A DNA stretch of 64,000 nt, taken from assembly GCF_900100275.1 (NCBI RefSeq), contig NZ_FNET01000005.1, forward strand, positions 124,001 through 188,000. The letters are read 5' to 3'. The notes beneath the pieces are model-generated. The model saw only the letters and a list, made by a program, of their open reading frames with translations. It was not told the origin of the DNA and ran no database searches. This stretch comes from Lentzea albidocapillata subsp. violacea (lineage in GTDB: Bacteria; Actinomycetota; Actinomycetes; Mycobacteriales; Pseudonocardiaceae). Made by a program: the position numbers and the translations under genes. Below are positions 9,530 to 18,511 of this stretch, in pieces. Within the stretch, counting starts at the first letter, position 1, and the number at the start of each line of letters is the position of its first letter.

Positions 9530-10705
9530 ATGACCCCCGTCCCGACTGATGTGATGCCCCGTTCCCTCACAGCGCTTCCCCCGGCGCAGGTCGAGAACAC
9601 CGGCGAGATCGACATCGCCGAGGCTGAGGACTTCGTCCGGCAGCACCGCACCGAACACCCGGACCTCGGTCCCGTCGAGGCCAGGCTGGCCGAAGTGCAC
9701 GCGGAGATCGCCGCGACCGGCACCTACCGCCACACCACCGACGAACTGACCTTCGGCGCCAGGGTGGCCTGGCGCAACAGCTCCCGCTGCATCGGCCGCC
9801 TTTACTGGCGGAGCTTGAAAGTGCGCGACCAGCGGGACGTGTCCGCTCCCGCCGACGTGGCCGGCGAGTGCGTCGAGCACCTCCGCGTGGCCACGAACAA
9901 GGGCAAGATCCGGCCCGTCATCACGGTCTTCGCCCCCGCCGAGCCCGGCATGGACGCGCCGCAGATCGTCAACGAGCAGATCATCCGCTACGCCGCCTAC
10001 CGCGGTTCCGACGGCGGAGTGCTCGGCGACGCGCGCAACCTCGCCCTCACCGACCTCGCGCTGAAGCGAGGCTGGCAGCCGCCGCCCACACGTGGCCCGT
10101 TCGACGTGCTGCCGCTCATGGTGTCCTGCAAGGGCCAAGACCCCGCGCTCGTCGAGATCCCGCCCGGCGACGTGCTGGAAGTCCTGTTGTCGCACCCGGA
10201 CTTCCCGTGGCTGAAGGCACTCGGCGTGAAGTGGCACGCCGTTCCCGCCATCAGCAACATGCGCCTGCGCGTCGGCGGGATCGACTACCCGTCCGCGCCG
10301 TTCAACGGCTGGTACATGGGCACCGAGATCGGCGCCCGCAACCTGGCCGACCACGACCGCTACGACCTACTGCCGTACCTCGCCAAGCGAATGGGCCTGG
10401 ACATGTCGTCGGAGGCGACGTTGTGGCGCGACCGCGCTCTGGTGGAGCTCAACCGCGCCGTCCTGCACTCGTTCGCGGAGGCCGGGGTCACGATCACGGA
10501 CCACCACACGGAGTCGAAGAGGTTCCTGACGCACCTGGAGAAGGAGGAGGAAGCCGGACGTTCCTGCCCAGCGGACTGGTCGTGGATCGTGCCACCCGTG
10601 TCGGGCGGGCTGACGCCGGTGTACCACCGGTACTACGACTCCGGTGAACTGCTGCCGAACTTCTTCCCCGCCGCGAAGCCCTCCGGATGCCCTGTGTCCC
10701 ATTGA
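9530..10705 (+). CDS. nos: Bacterial nitric oxide synthase (oxygenase domain)
   Basis: A 391-residue bacterial NOS. The heme-ligand motif WRNSSRCIGR places the proximal cysteine at Cys87, and GWYMGTEIGARN contains Glu266, which in this family holds the substrate guanidinium group. The C-terminal region with WSWIVPPVSGG matches the pterin and dimer interface area. As in other bacterial NOS proteins no reductase domain is fused, so an external flavodoxin or ferredoxin partner is needed. It converts L-arginine to citrulline and NO. A TACGGT hexamer 8 nt before the ATG could be the -10. The next gene, 21 bp downstream, is an amino acid permease. NO could serve nitration of a metabolite or stress signalling; nothing here decides between them. 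Confidence 0.93.
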   Translation: MTPVPTDVMPRSLTALPPAQVENTGEIDIAEAEDFVRQHRTEHPDLGPVEARLAEVHAEIAATGTYRHTTDELTFGARVAWRNSSRCIGRLYWRSLKVRDQRDVSAPADVAGECVEHLRVATNKGKIRPVITVFAPAEPGMDAPQIVNEQIIRYAAYRGSDGGVLGDARNLALTDLALKRGWQPPPTRGPFDVLPLMVSCKGQDPALVEIPPGDVLEVLLSHPDFPWLKALGVKWHAVPAISNMRLRVGGIDYPSAPFNGWYMGTEIGARNLADHDRYDLLPYLAKRMGLDMSSEATLWRDRALVELNRAVLHSFAEAGVTITDHHTESKRFLTHLEKEEEAGRSCPADWSWIVPPVSGGLTPVYHRYYDSGELLPNFFPAAKPSGCPVSH

Positions 10706-10726
10706 TTTTGGCTGCACACTGACCGG

Positions 10727-11797
10727 GTGCAACTGACCCGAAGTCTGACATTGACCGACGCCGTGTTCGTCGGGCTCGGCTCGATGATCGGCGCCGGAGT
10801 GTTCGCGGTGTTCGCCCCGGCCGCGGCGGCGGCCGGGTCCGCGTTGCTCGTCAGCCTGGTGATCGCGGGCGTGATCGCCTGCTGCAACGCGTTGTCGAGC
10901 GCCTGGCTGGCGGCGCGTTACCCGCAGTCCGGCGGCACGTACGTCTACGGCCGCGAACGGCTCGGGCGCGTGTGGGGCGACCTGGCCGGCTGGGCGTTCG
11001 TGCTGGGCAAGACGGCGTCGTGCGCCGCCATGGCGCTGACGGTAGGCACCTACGCCGGTGCGCCGAAACCCGTCGCGGTGGCGGCGATCGTGGCGCTGAC
11101 CGTGCTGAACCTGACCGGCGTCCAGAAGTCCGCGCTGCTCACCAGGGTCATCGTGGTCGTGGTGCTGCTCGTGCTGGCACTGACCGCGGTCACCGCTCGC
11201 GACGCCGTGCAGCCGGCGGAGTTCCTGCCGACAGGAATCCTTCCCGCCGCCGCGCTGCTGTTCTTCGCGTTCGCCGGCTACGCGCGCATCGCGACTCTGG
11301 GAGAGGAGGTACGCGAACCCGCACGGACGATCCCCCGTGCCGTCGTTGTCGCTCTGGCGATCACGCTGGTCGTCTACGCCGTCGTGGCCCTCGTGGCGTT
11401 GAACGCTTTGGGCAGCAATCTGGCCGTGTCGACGCTGGCTGACGTGTCGCCTTCGCTGGCACCCGTCATCCGGATTGGCGCCTGCCTGGCCGCGCTCGGC
11501 TCGTTGCTCTCGCTGCAACTGGGCGTGAGCCGGACCGCGCTGGCGATGGCGCGCGACCGCAGGCTGCCGGGGTTCATGGCCGACCTGCGTGCCGCCGAGG
11601 TCGTCACCGCGGTGGCCGCGATCGGGCTGGTGATCACCGTCGACGTCACGCGCGCGATCGTGTTCAGCTCGTTCTGCGTACTGCTCTACTACGCGATCGC
11701 CAACGCCAGCGCGTGGACGCTTGGTAAGCGCTTTGTGCCCGCGATCGGGCTGGCAGGGTGCCTCACGCTGGCCGGTGCGGTGCTCTGGCAATTGTGA
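10727..11797 (+). CDS. APC-family amino acid permease
   Basis: A 356-residue integral membrane protein. The N-terminus VGLGSMIGAGVFAVFAP matches the consensus of the first helix of amino acid-polyamine-organocation transporters (GxG...GxGIF), where the unwound helix binds the substrate amino group. About ten hydrophobic segments are visible; usual family members have twelve helices and 430-500 residues, so this one is short at the C-terminus. FFAFAGYARIATLGEEVREP is the typical loop around helix 6. It starts with GTG 21 bp after nos and is probably co-transcribed, so arginine or another amino acid is a possible cargo (inference). Confidence 0.85.
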   Translation: MQLTRSLTLTDAVFVGLGSMIGAGVFAVFAPAAAAAGSALLVSLVIAGVIACCNALSSAWLAARYPQSGGTYVYGRERLGRVWGDLAGWAFVLGKTASCAAMALTVGTYAGAPKPVAVAAIVALTVLNLTGVQKSALLTRVIVVVVLLVLALTAVTARDAVQPAEFLPTGILPAAALLFFAFAGYARIATLGEEVREPARTIPRAVVVALAITLVVYAVVALVALNALGSNLAVSTLADVSPSLAPVIRIGACLAALGSLLSLQLGVSRTALAMARDRRLPGFMADLRAAEVVTAVAAIGLVITVDVTRAIVFSSFCVLLYYAIANASAWTLGKRFVPAIGLAGCLTLAGAVLWQL

Positions 11798-11836
11798 TGT
11801 GGCCCAGCTCACCTTTGATCGCGTAACGTGCGTACG

Positions 11837-12934
11837 GTGAGAGTGGGAACCCCCGCAGAGTCGCGGCCCGCCGAGCGCCGAGTCGCCTGCGTACCGGAAA
11901 CGGTGTCGTCGCTGGTCGACGCTGGACTGACCGTGCACGTACAGGAAGGCGCCGGGCGTCACGCCCACGCCCTCGACGCCGCGTACCACGCGGCCGGGGC
12001 GACGGTGACGCCCGAGGACCCGACGCCGGAATCCGACGTCGTCGTGTCCGTGCAGCCGTTGACCATCGCCCAGGCCTCCGCGTTGAAACCGGGCGCCATC
12101 ACCATCAGCTTCCTGCAGCCCCAAGGCGAACGGGAACTACTAGAGGTCTATGCGCGGCGGAACGTCACGTCGTTCAGCTTCGACCTGCTGCCACGGGTCA
12201 CACGTGCACAGGGTGCGGACGCCCTGTCGTCGCAGGCTTTGGTGGCGGGCTACCGGGCGGTGCTCATCGCCGCCGAACGACTGCCGCGCTTCCTGCCCAT
12301 GTTCACCACCGCCGCCGGCACCGTGCCGCCGGCGAAGGTGCTGGTGCTGGGCGCGGGTGTGGCGGGCCTGCAGGCCATCGCGACCGCACGCAGGCTGGGC
12401 GCCGTCGTCGAGGCGTACGACGTGCGCAAGGCCGCGGGCGAGGAGGTCCGCAGCCTCGGCGCGAAGTTCCTCGAACTCGAACTCGAGACGCAGTCCGGCG
12501 TCTACGCGTCCGTGCAGTCCGAGGAGTTCCTGGAACGGCAACGAGAACTCATCGGTGAGCACGTGGCGGCGTCCGACGTCGTGATCACCACGGCCGCCAT
12601 CCCCGGCCGCAAGGCACCGGTGCTCGTCACGACGGACATGCTCAAGGCCATGGCGCCCGGCTCCGTCGTGGTCGACCTGGCCGCGGAGTCCGGCGGCAAC
12701 TACGCCGGTTCCGTTGCGGGCCAGGAGACCTGGGTCGGCGACGTGCTCGTGCACGGCGCGCTGAACCTGCCGTCGTCCATGCCGGTGCACGCCAGCAAGC
12801 TCTACTCCCGCAACGTGCTGAACCTGCTCAAGCTGATGATCGCGGACGGGTCGGTGTCGCCGGACCTCTCGGACGAGGTGCTCGACGGCTGCTGCCTCAC
12901 CCACGACGGTCAGATCCGCAAGGAGTTGCCGTGA
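11837..12934 (+). CDS. pntAa: NAD(P) transhydrogenase subunit alpha 1 (NAD-binding)
   Basis: A 365-residue protein. The N-terminus RVGTPAESRPAERRVACVPE matches the start of PntA/alanine dehydrogenase-type NAD-binding proteins. The Rossmann motif VLGAGVAGLQAIATARRLGA lies near residues 170-190. It forms domain I of the proton-translocating transhydrogenase, which uses the proton gradient to drive NADP reduction by NADH. I chose the GTG at 11837: it gives the family-typical MRVGxPxE start and lies 7 nt after TAACGT (11824-11829), a plausible -10 of a leaderless transcript; a GTG at 11828 is possible. It overlaps pntAb by 4 nt. Confidence 0.93.
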   Translation: MRVGTPAESRPAERRVACVPETVSSLVDAGLTVHVQEGAGRHAHALDAAYHAAGATVTPEDPTPESDVVVSVQPLTIAQASALKPGAITISFLQPQGERELLEVYARRNVTSFSFDLLPRVTRAQGADALSSQALVAGYRAVLIAAERLPRFLPMFTTAAGTVPPAKVLVLGAGVAGLQAIATARRLGAVVEAYDVRKAAGEEVRSLGAKFLELELETQSGVYASVQSEEFLERQRELIGEHVAASDVVITTAAIPGRKAPVLVTTDMLKAMAPGSVVVDLAAESGGNYAGSVAGQETWVGDVLVHGALNLPSSMPVHASKLYSRNVLNLLKLMIADGSVSPDLSDEVLDGCCLTHDGQIRKELP

Positions 12935-13197
12935 TCGACCTGCTGACGATCTTCGTGCTGGCCGTCTTCGTGGGCTTCGAGGTGGTCTCGAAGGTGTCCA
13001 CGATCCTGCACACGCCGTTGATGTCCGGTGCGAACGCCATCCACGGCGTGATCCTCGTCGGCGCGATCCTGATCACGGGGTCCGCCGAGAGCACCCTGGA
13101 GCTGGTTCTGGGGCTGGTCGCGGTCTTCCTGGCCACGGTCAACGTCGTCGGCGGCTTCGTGGTGACCGACCGGATGCTGGAGATGTTCAAACGATGA
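12931..13197 (+). CDS. pntAb: NAD(P) transhydrogenase subunit alpha 2 (membrane)
   Basis: An 88-residue membrane protein with three to four hydrophobic segments and the conserved segment HTPLMSGANAIHG near residues 28-40, typical of the small alpha-2 subunit of three-gene transhydrogenases. It forms part of the proton channel (domain II). The GTG start overlaps the pntAa stop codon (GTGA), and the 3' end overlaps pntB by 4 nt (ATGA), so all three subunits are translationally coupled. Confidence 0.94.
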   Translation: MIDLLTIFVLAVFVGFEVVSKVSTILHTPLMSGANAIHGVILVGAILITGSAESTLELVLGLVAVFLATVNVVGGFVVTDRMLEMFKR

Positions 13198-14552
13198 CGG
13201 TCCAGCTGATGTACCTCGTCGCGTCGGTGTGCTTCGTCCTGGCGCTGAAAGGCCTGAGCTCGCCCAAATACGCGCGCTACGGCAACTTCATCGGCGCGTT
13301 CGGCATGCTCGTGGCCGTCGTCACCGCGTACGTCCACGGTGTCGTCCACAACGGACTGTGGATCCTGATCGCCATCGCACTCGGTGTCGTGGTCGGCATC
13401 CCGGCCGCGCGGTCGGTGAAGATGACGGCCATCCCGCAGATGGTGGCCCTGTTCAACGGAGTCGGCGGCGCGGCGGCGGCCCTGGTGGCGCTGGCCGAGT
13501 TCTTCGCGGTGCCGGACTCGACGGTCCTGTTCCGGCTCGCGACCGTGCTGACGGTGCTGATCGGCTCGGTCAGCTTCTCCGGTTCCGTGGTCACGTTCCT
13601 GAAGCTGCAGGAGCTGATGACGACCCGCCCGGTGCTGTTGCCGGCCGGGCAGCAGCTCGCGATCGCGGCCGCCGCGTCGTCGATCGCCCTGTGCGCGTTG
13701 ACGATGGCGGTGCCGAACGGGTTCCTGCTGTGGTTGCTGGCGGTCGTCGGGCTGGCGCTCGGCGTGTTGTTCGTGCTGCCGGTCGGTGGCGCGGACGTGC
13801 CGATCGCGATCTCGTTGCTCAACGCGTTCACCGGTCTCGCGGTCGCCGCGTCCGGTTACGTGCTGGCGAACACGCTGCTGATCGTCGCGGGCACGCTCGT
13901 CGGCGCGTCCGGCACCATCCTGACCCGGTTGATGGCGCAGGCGATGGGGCGATCGCTCGCCAACATCCTGTTCGGCGCGTTCAAGACCACGACCGTTGTC
14001 GCACAAGGAGAAGAGCAGCGCACGGTCAAGTCGGGCACGGTCGAGGACGTCGCGATCCTGCTGGGGTACGCGAACAACGTGGTCGTCGTGCCGGGTTACG
14101 GGCTCGCCGTCGCGCAGGCGCAGCACGCGGTGCGTGAGCTCGTGGCGCAGCTCGAACGGCGTGGAGTCTCCGTGGCGTACGGGATCCATCCCGTGGCGGG
14201 ACGCATGCCGGGGCACATGAACGTGCTGCTGGCCGAGGCGGACGTGCCGTACGAGCAGCTCAAGGAGCTCGACGACGTCAACCCCGGCATCACGTCGGTC
14301 GACGTGGCCGTGGTCGTCGGGGCGAACGACGTGGTGAATCCGGGCGCGCGGGACGAGCCGTCCAGCCCGATCTACGGCATGCCGATCTTCGACGTGGACC
14401 GCGCGAAGTCCGTGGTGTTCATGAAGCGGTCGATGCGGCCGGGGTTCGCGGGCGTGGACAACGAGCTGCTGTACAACCCGAAGACGACGCTGTTGTTCGG
14501 CGACGCGAAGGACTCGCTCACGAAGCTTCTGGCGGCCGTGAAGCAGCTCTGA
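13194..14552 (+). CDS. pntB: NAD(P) transhydrogenase subunit beta
   Basis: A 452-residue protein with about eight N-terminal membrane segments and a C-terminal NADP-binding domain III of about 180 residues. Conserved pieces are AALFNGVGGAAAALVA-like sequence near 80-100 in the membrane part, and VPGYGLAVAQAQHAV, PVAGRMPGHMNVLLAEA and VVVGANDVVNP in domain III, which are PntB signatures. Together with PntAa and PntAb it makes the energy-linked transhydrogenase that supplies NADPH. Its last 35 bp overlap the 3' end of the convergent GGDEF gene, so the two messages are antisense to each other there. Confidence 0.95.
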   Translation: MTVQLMYLVASVCFVLALKGLSSPKYARYGNFIGAFGMLVAVVTAYVHGVVHNGLWILIAIALGVVVGIPAARSVKMTAIPQMVALFNGVGGAAAALVALAEFFAVPDSTVLFRLATVLTVLIGSVSFSGSVVTFLKLQELMTTRPVLLPAGQQLAIAAAASSIALCALTMAVPNGFLLWLLAVVGLALGVLFVLPVGGADVPIAISLLNAFTGLAVAASGYVLANTLLIVAGTLVGASGTILTRLMAQAMGRSLANILFGAFKTTTVVAQGEEQRTVKSGTVEDVAILLGYANNVVVVPGYGLAVAQAQHAVRELVAQLERRGVSVAYGIHPVAGRMPGHMNVLLAEADVPYEQLKELDDVNPGITSVDVAVVVGANDVVNPGARDEPSSPIYGMPIFDVDRAKSVVFMKRSMRPGFAGVDNELLYNPKTTLLFGDAKDSLTKLLAAVKQL

Positions 14553-16488
14553 GCAGTTCGGTGACCTCGTCGGCGCTCAGGGCGGGCAGCAGTCCGATCA
14601 CGCCGTCCGCGCCCGCCTGCCGCCAGTGTTCGGCGTCGTCGAGGGTGTGCACCTCGTCGACGCCGAACCGCACGCCGAAGTCGTGCACGGTCCTGATGAG
14701 GGCGCGCATCGCCTGGTGCAGCGGGGAATCCGGCCTGGGCGCGGGCGCGCGGGTGATCACCGAGCGGACCGGCACCTCGGTCAGCACGGCCAGTTCGTCG
14801 TGGCCGCCGTGGAACCCGTCCAGTGCCGTGACGATGCCGCTGTCGTGCAGCACCAGGGCGTTGTCGTCGCCGGCCAGCACCGACGAGATGTCGAGCGCGA
14901 TCCGCAGCCGTTCGGGCGGAAGCCCGGTCTCGTCGAGCGCCCGCTTGACGTCGGCCACCAGGTCCTCGTCGCGGGACTGCAAGGCGCCCAACGCGATGTG
15001 CAGCGTGGGCGCCCCGTCGCCGAACTCCTCGACCCATCTCGCGGCCTGCGCGCATGCCTCCCGCAGCAGCCAGCGGCCGATCGGCAGCGACAGCCCCGTG
15101 GAGTCGGCCAGCGCCATCGTGTCGTTGTGGCTCAGGTCGTCCCAGTGCAGGCGGGCGACGGCCCCGAGCACCTCCTGGGTCTCCAGGTCGTGCACCGGCG
15201 CGTAGACGATCTTGATCTCGCCGTGTTCCCACGCCCCCGGCATCGACGCGGCCAGCGCGTACCTGCCCCGGCGGCGGGCGTCGTCGTGCGGGTCGTGCAA
15301 CGCCCACTGCCGCTTGCCCCGCGCTTTCGCCTGGCGCAGCGCGGCGTTGGCGCACCGCATCAGTTCGGCCGCGGTCGCGAACGCGGGCGGACGGTCCACC
15401 ACGCCGATGCTCACCGACAGCGCGATGCCGTGATCGTCCACAAAGGTCGGTTCGCCGAGCGCCGCCTGGATCTCCTCGATGGTCGAGGTGACGTTGTCCG
15501 AGAACGTCAGCAACGCGAACTCGTCACCGCCGATGCGCGCCAGCACGGCCTTCTTCTGCGCGGCGAGCTCACCCAGGCGGTTCGCGACGATCTTGAGCAG
15601 CTTGTCGCCCGTCTCGTGGCCCAGGCCGTTGTTGACGACCGAGAACGCGTCCAGACCCAGGTGGTACAGGGTGATCGGGTCGCCGTCGAGCTGCCGTTCG
15701 ACCCGGGAGATGAAGTGCTGGCGGTTCGACAGGCCGGTGAGCGAGTCGTGCAGCAGCTGGTGGTCGAGGCTGCGCTGCAACAGGTGCAGCTCACTGATGT
15801 CCTCGACCATCGTCACGTGGTGCGTCGGCCGGCCGTCCGCGTCGCGCAGCACCGAGACCACGAGGTGCACCCACACCGGCTCACCGTCGGCGCGGATCAG
15901 TTTGCGCTGGTCGCGGACCCTGTCGACGTGCCCCTCGCGCACCTTCCGGTACGAGGCGCCCAGGGCGGCCAGGTCGTCGGGGTGGTAGAAGTCGCGCAGT
16001 TCGCGATCGATGAAATCGGCCCCCGACTCCAGGCCCACGATCTCGGCGAGCGTGTCGTTCGCCTCGACGCACCTGCCGGTGAGGTCGGTGATCGCGATGC
16101 CCTGCGCGGCGGAGTCGAACACCTCCTGGAACCGCGCCTGACTGACCTGCAGAGTGCGCTCGACCCGCTGTTTGGCCCGCACGATGGCGACCTTGATCTG
16201 CTCCTGCTGGTCGAACGCGTCCAGTCGCATCGCCTGCGCGTACGCGGAGCTCAACCGGGCCAGGACAGGTAGTTCGAACGTGGGCGAGAGAACCTCGATC
16301 GTGGCCCGCAGCGAGTCCGGTCCGGTCGCGTGCAGTGACACCAGTCGATTGGCAACCGATTCGGGTGACTCCGGCAGCTCACGCAGCGTGTCGAGCAGGG
16401 CCTGCTCGATTTCGGCGTGGGACAGCGGGATGTACGCGGTCGACGTCAACGCGTGCATCCAGCGGGCGGCGAGATCCGGGAGTTCCAT
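14518..16488 (-). CDS. PAS-GGDEF-EAL protein with degenerate EAL domain
   Basis: A 656-residue soluble signalling protein. A helical N-terminal region (1-110) is followed by a PAS domain (about 115-235), a GGDEF domain with intact active-site loop RIGGDEF (318-324), and an EAL-like domain (about 410-645). The RxxD inhibitory site that usually precedes GGDEF is absent (QKKA instead). In the EAL domain the catalytic EAL motif is replaced (LGAVARLHW at about 441-449), and other metal ligands are not evident, so phosphodiesterase activity is unlikely. It is probably a diguanylate cyclase whose degenerate EAL part has a regulatory role. Cyclic di-GMP controls development in actinomycetes. Its 3' end overlaps pntB. 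Confidence 0.88.
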   Translation of the reverse strand: MELPDLAARWMHALTSTAYIPLSHAEIEQALLDTLRELPESPESVANRLVSLHATGPDSLRATIEVLSPTFELPVLARLSSAYAQAMRLDAFDQQEQIKVAIVRAKQRVERTLQVSQARFQEVFDSAAQGIAITDLTGRCVEANDTLAEIVGLESGADFIDRELRDFYHPDDLAALGASYRKVREGHVDRVRDQRKLIRADGEPVWVHLVVSVLRDADGRPTHHVTMVEDISELHLLQRSLDHQLLHDSLTGLSNRQHFISRVERQLDGDPITLYHLGLDAFSVVNNGLGHETGDKLLKIVANRLGELAAQKKAVLARIGGDEFALLTFSDNVTSTIEEIQAALGEPTFVDDHGIALSVSIGVVDRPPAFATAAELMRCANAALRQAKARGKRQWALHDPHDDARRRGRYALAASMPGAWEHGEIKIVYAPVHDLETQEVLGAVARLHWDDLSHNDTMALADSTGLSLPIGRWLLREACAQAARWVEEFGDGAPTLHIALGALQSRDEDLVADVKRALDETGLPPERLRIALDISSVLAGDDNALVLHDSGIVTALDGFHGGHDELAVLTEVPVRSVITRAPAPRPDSPLHQAMRALIRTVHDFGVRFGVDEVHTLDDAEHWRQAGADGVIGLLPALSADEVTELLRAASRPPEAS

Positions 16489-16542
16489 CCTGTGTACAGA
16501 GCGTACGGATTCGCCGCCGCACGGCCAACAACGACAGGCCTG

Positions 16543-17346
16543 TCAGACCTTGCGACCCACGGCGGCGTAGATGCCCGCCTTGTCCGGATCGTCGGTGTTC
16601 GTGCCCTCCGGCCGCCACAACGGCGTCGGCACGATGCCGGGCTCCACCAGTTCGAACCCGCTGAAGAGCCCCTCGATCTCGCTCTTCGTGCGCGGGTACA
16701 TCGGGTTCTGGCTCTTCTTCATGACCTCGACCACACCCGCCATCTCCTCGGGCTGCAGGTCCTGGGTGAACTGCGAGACCGCGAGGTAGCTGCCAGCCGG
16801 CACGGCGTCGCGGTACGTCGCCACGATCGCGTTCGGGTCGGCCTGCGGCGGCACGAAGTGGAAGACGCCGGCCGTGAGCACGCCGACGGGCTGCGAGAAG
16901 TCGACGAGACCGCTGTCCCGCGCCGCCTGCAGCACCGCGGCGGGCCTGGTCATGTCCTCCTGGATGATCGTCGCGCGCGGGTCGTGCTCCAGGATGAGCT
17001 GGCTGTGCGCGACCGCGACCTCCTCGAAGTCCACGTAGACGACGTGGGCCTCCGGGTCGGCCTTCTGCGCGATCTCGTGCACGTTGCCGACCGTCGGGAT
17101 GCCGGAGCCGAGGTCGAGGAACTGGCGGATGCCGCGCTCGATCATGAACAACACTGCCCGGCGCAGGAACGCCCTGTTCAGCCGTGCGATCGTGCGGGCG
17201 TTCGGCTGTGCCTGCAGGAACTTCTCCGCGAGTGCCCTGTCAGCGGCGAAGTTGTGCCCACCCCCGAGCAGGTAGTCGTAGAGACGCGCGGCGCTCGGCT
17301 TGCCCGTGTCGACGCTTTCCGGAACCCAGCTCACCAGTTCGGCCAT
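16543..17346 (-). CDS. SAM-dependent methyltransferase, DUF574 family
   Basis: A 267-residue member of the actinobacterial DUF574 (PF04672) methyltransferase family. The N-terminus has PSAARLYDYLLGGGHNF, the hallmark of the family, and QFLDLGSGIPTVGNVHEIA near 75-93 is SAM-binding motif I. VVYVDFEEVAVAHS is the acidic end of strand beta-2. The substrates of this expanded family are mostly unknown. The ATG at 17346 lies 6 nt after TAGCCT, so the gene is probably leaderless. No partner gene is obvious: the flanking genes encode a GGDEF protein and an MFS exporter. Confidence 0.9.
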   Translation of the reverse strand: MAELVSWVPESVDTGKPSAARLYDYLLGGGHNFAADRALAEKFLQAQPNARTIARLNRAFLRRAVLFMIERGIRQFLDLGSGIPTVGNVHEIAQKADPEAHVVYVDFEEVAVAHSQLILEHDPRATIIQEDMTRPAAVLQAARDSGLVDFSQPVGVLTAGVFHFVPPQADPNAIVATYRDAVPAGSYLAVSQFTQDLQPEEMAGVVEVMKKSQNPMYPRTKSEIEGLFSGFELVEPGIVPTPLWRPEGTNTDDPDKAGIYAAVGRKV

Positions 17347-17419
17347 GTGACCAGGCTACTGAGACGCCACACGCATGCGGCAGGGCCTGGGTCCGATTGG
17401 AGCAGCAGAACCGCTGCTG

Positions 17420-18454
17420 TCACTGGAAAGTGTGAATCAGCAGCGTCGCCACGGCGACGCCCAGCGCCGTACCAAGCCCTCGCGCGACGTTGACCAGCCC
17501 GCTCCCGACTCCGGCTGAGCCTTCCGGCAGCGCACCCATGACGCGTTTCGTGCAGGCCGGCGCGATGATCCCCAGCCCGATGCCCGCGACGACGAGCTGA
17601 ACCACCTGCGGCACCGGCAGAACCAGCGCGATGGCCGCGATCAGCGCCCCGACCCTGATGCCGGGCCTGCTCAGCAACGTCGCCGCGATCCCGAACCCGA
17701 GCGGCAACGCGGCGACCGTGAGTCCTATCTGTGCCAAGGGTTGTTTCATCGTGAACGGCAGCAACGTCATCGGCGCGAACAACGCGGCAAACGTGAGCAC
17801 GACGCCGAGCAGTCCGGGCACCACCTGCCAGGTCGGCTTTCCCTTGTCCCGCGCGGTCTTCGTGCGGGGGAGCAGGTAGTGGCCCGCGATCATGGCCACG
17901 ACGCCGATCGGCACGTTGATCGCGAACACGGCCTGCCACCCGAAGGTCTCGGTGAGGTACCCGCCGAGCAACGGCCCCGCCGCCAGCCCGGCCGCCTGTG
18001 CCGCGGCCTGAACACCGAGCGCCTTGCGTCGTTGCTCCGGCGCGACCGCCGTGGTGACCAGCGCGACGCTGTTCGCCTGCAACATCGCCGCCCCCACGGC
18101 CTGGACGACCCGTGCCGCGATGAGCGCGTCGAACCCAGGCGCGTACACGCACGCGACGGACGCCCCGGTGAACAACGCGAAGCCGTAGATGTAGACGATC
18201 TTGCGCCCGATCCGGTCCGCGATCCTGCCCATTGGGACGAGCAACGCCACGAGCGTGATCAGGTAGCTGAGCGAGATCCACTCCGGATCGGCGTGGAAGT
18301 GCGCGCTCATCGCGGGGAACGCCAGCGTGACGATCGAGGCGTCCAGCTGCCCCATGAACGCGCCGAAGCAGACCGTCGCGATGACCAGCCAAGGCGCGTA
18401 CGACCGGCTCGCGATCCAAGCCGGTCGGGGTGACTCCGTGACGAACCAGTTCAT
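17420..18454 (-). CDS. MFS drug exporter, DHA2-like, shortened
   Basis: A 344-residue membrane transporter of the major facilitator superfamily. The first helix ends with FMGQLDASIVTLAFP (motif D1 type), motif A appears as GRIADRIGRKIVYI, and AAGPLLGGYLTETFGWQAVF is motif C of antiporters. DHA2 proteins normally have 14 helices in about 470 residues; this one lacks roughly 100 residues in the second half, but it reads through without frameshift. The divergent MarR gene and the consensus TATAAT promoter suggest a substrate-inducible efflux pair. Confidence 0.85.
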   Translation of the reverse strand: MNWFVTESPRPAWIASRSYAPWLVIATVCFGAFMGQLDASIVTLAFPAMSAHFHADPEWISLSYLITLVALLVPMGRIADRIGRKIVYIYGFALFTGASVACVYAPGFDALIAARVVQAVGAAMLQANSVALVTTAVAPEQRRKALGVQAAAQAAGLAAGPLLGGYLTETFGWQAVFAINVPIGVVAMIAGHYLLPRTKTARDKGKPTWQVVPGLLGVVLTFAALFAPMTLLPFTMKQPLAQIGLTVAALPLGFGIAATLLSRPGIRVGALIAAIALVLPVPQVVQLVVAGIGLGIIAPACTKRVMGALPEGSAGVGSGLVNVARGLGTALGVAVATLLIHTFQ

Positions 18455-18463
18455 CGTGAACCG

Positions 18464-18505
18464 ATTATATCTGACACAGAGCCATTGCCCGAAGTTCAGT
18501 ACTAT
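18464..18505. promoter_or_regulatory. Divergent promoters of MFS and marR genes
   Basis: On the minus strand a perfect TATAAT (18469-18464) lies 9 nt before the MFS ATG. On the plus strand TACTAT (18500-18505) lies 6 nt before the marR ATG at 18512, which implies a leaderless marR transcript. The 57-bp space between the starts leaves room for one MarR operator; I see no long palindrome in it. Confidence 0.6.
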
Positions 18506-18511
18506 TTCCCC

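Noticed and set aside
17420-18454. MFS gene as a pseudogene
   Set aside because: It is about 100 residues shorter than usual but has an intact frame, normal motifs, a consensus promoter and a natural C-terminal helix.
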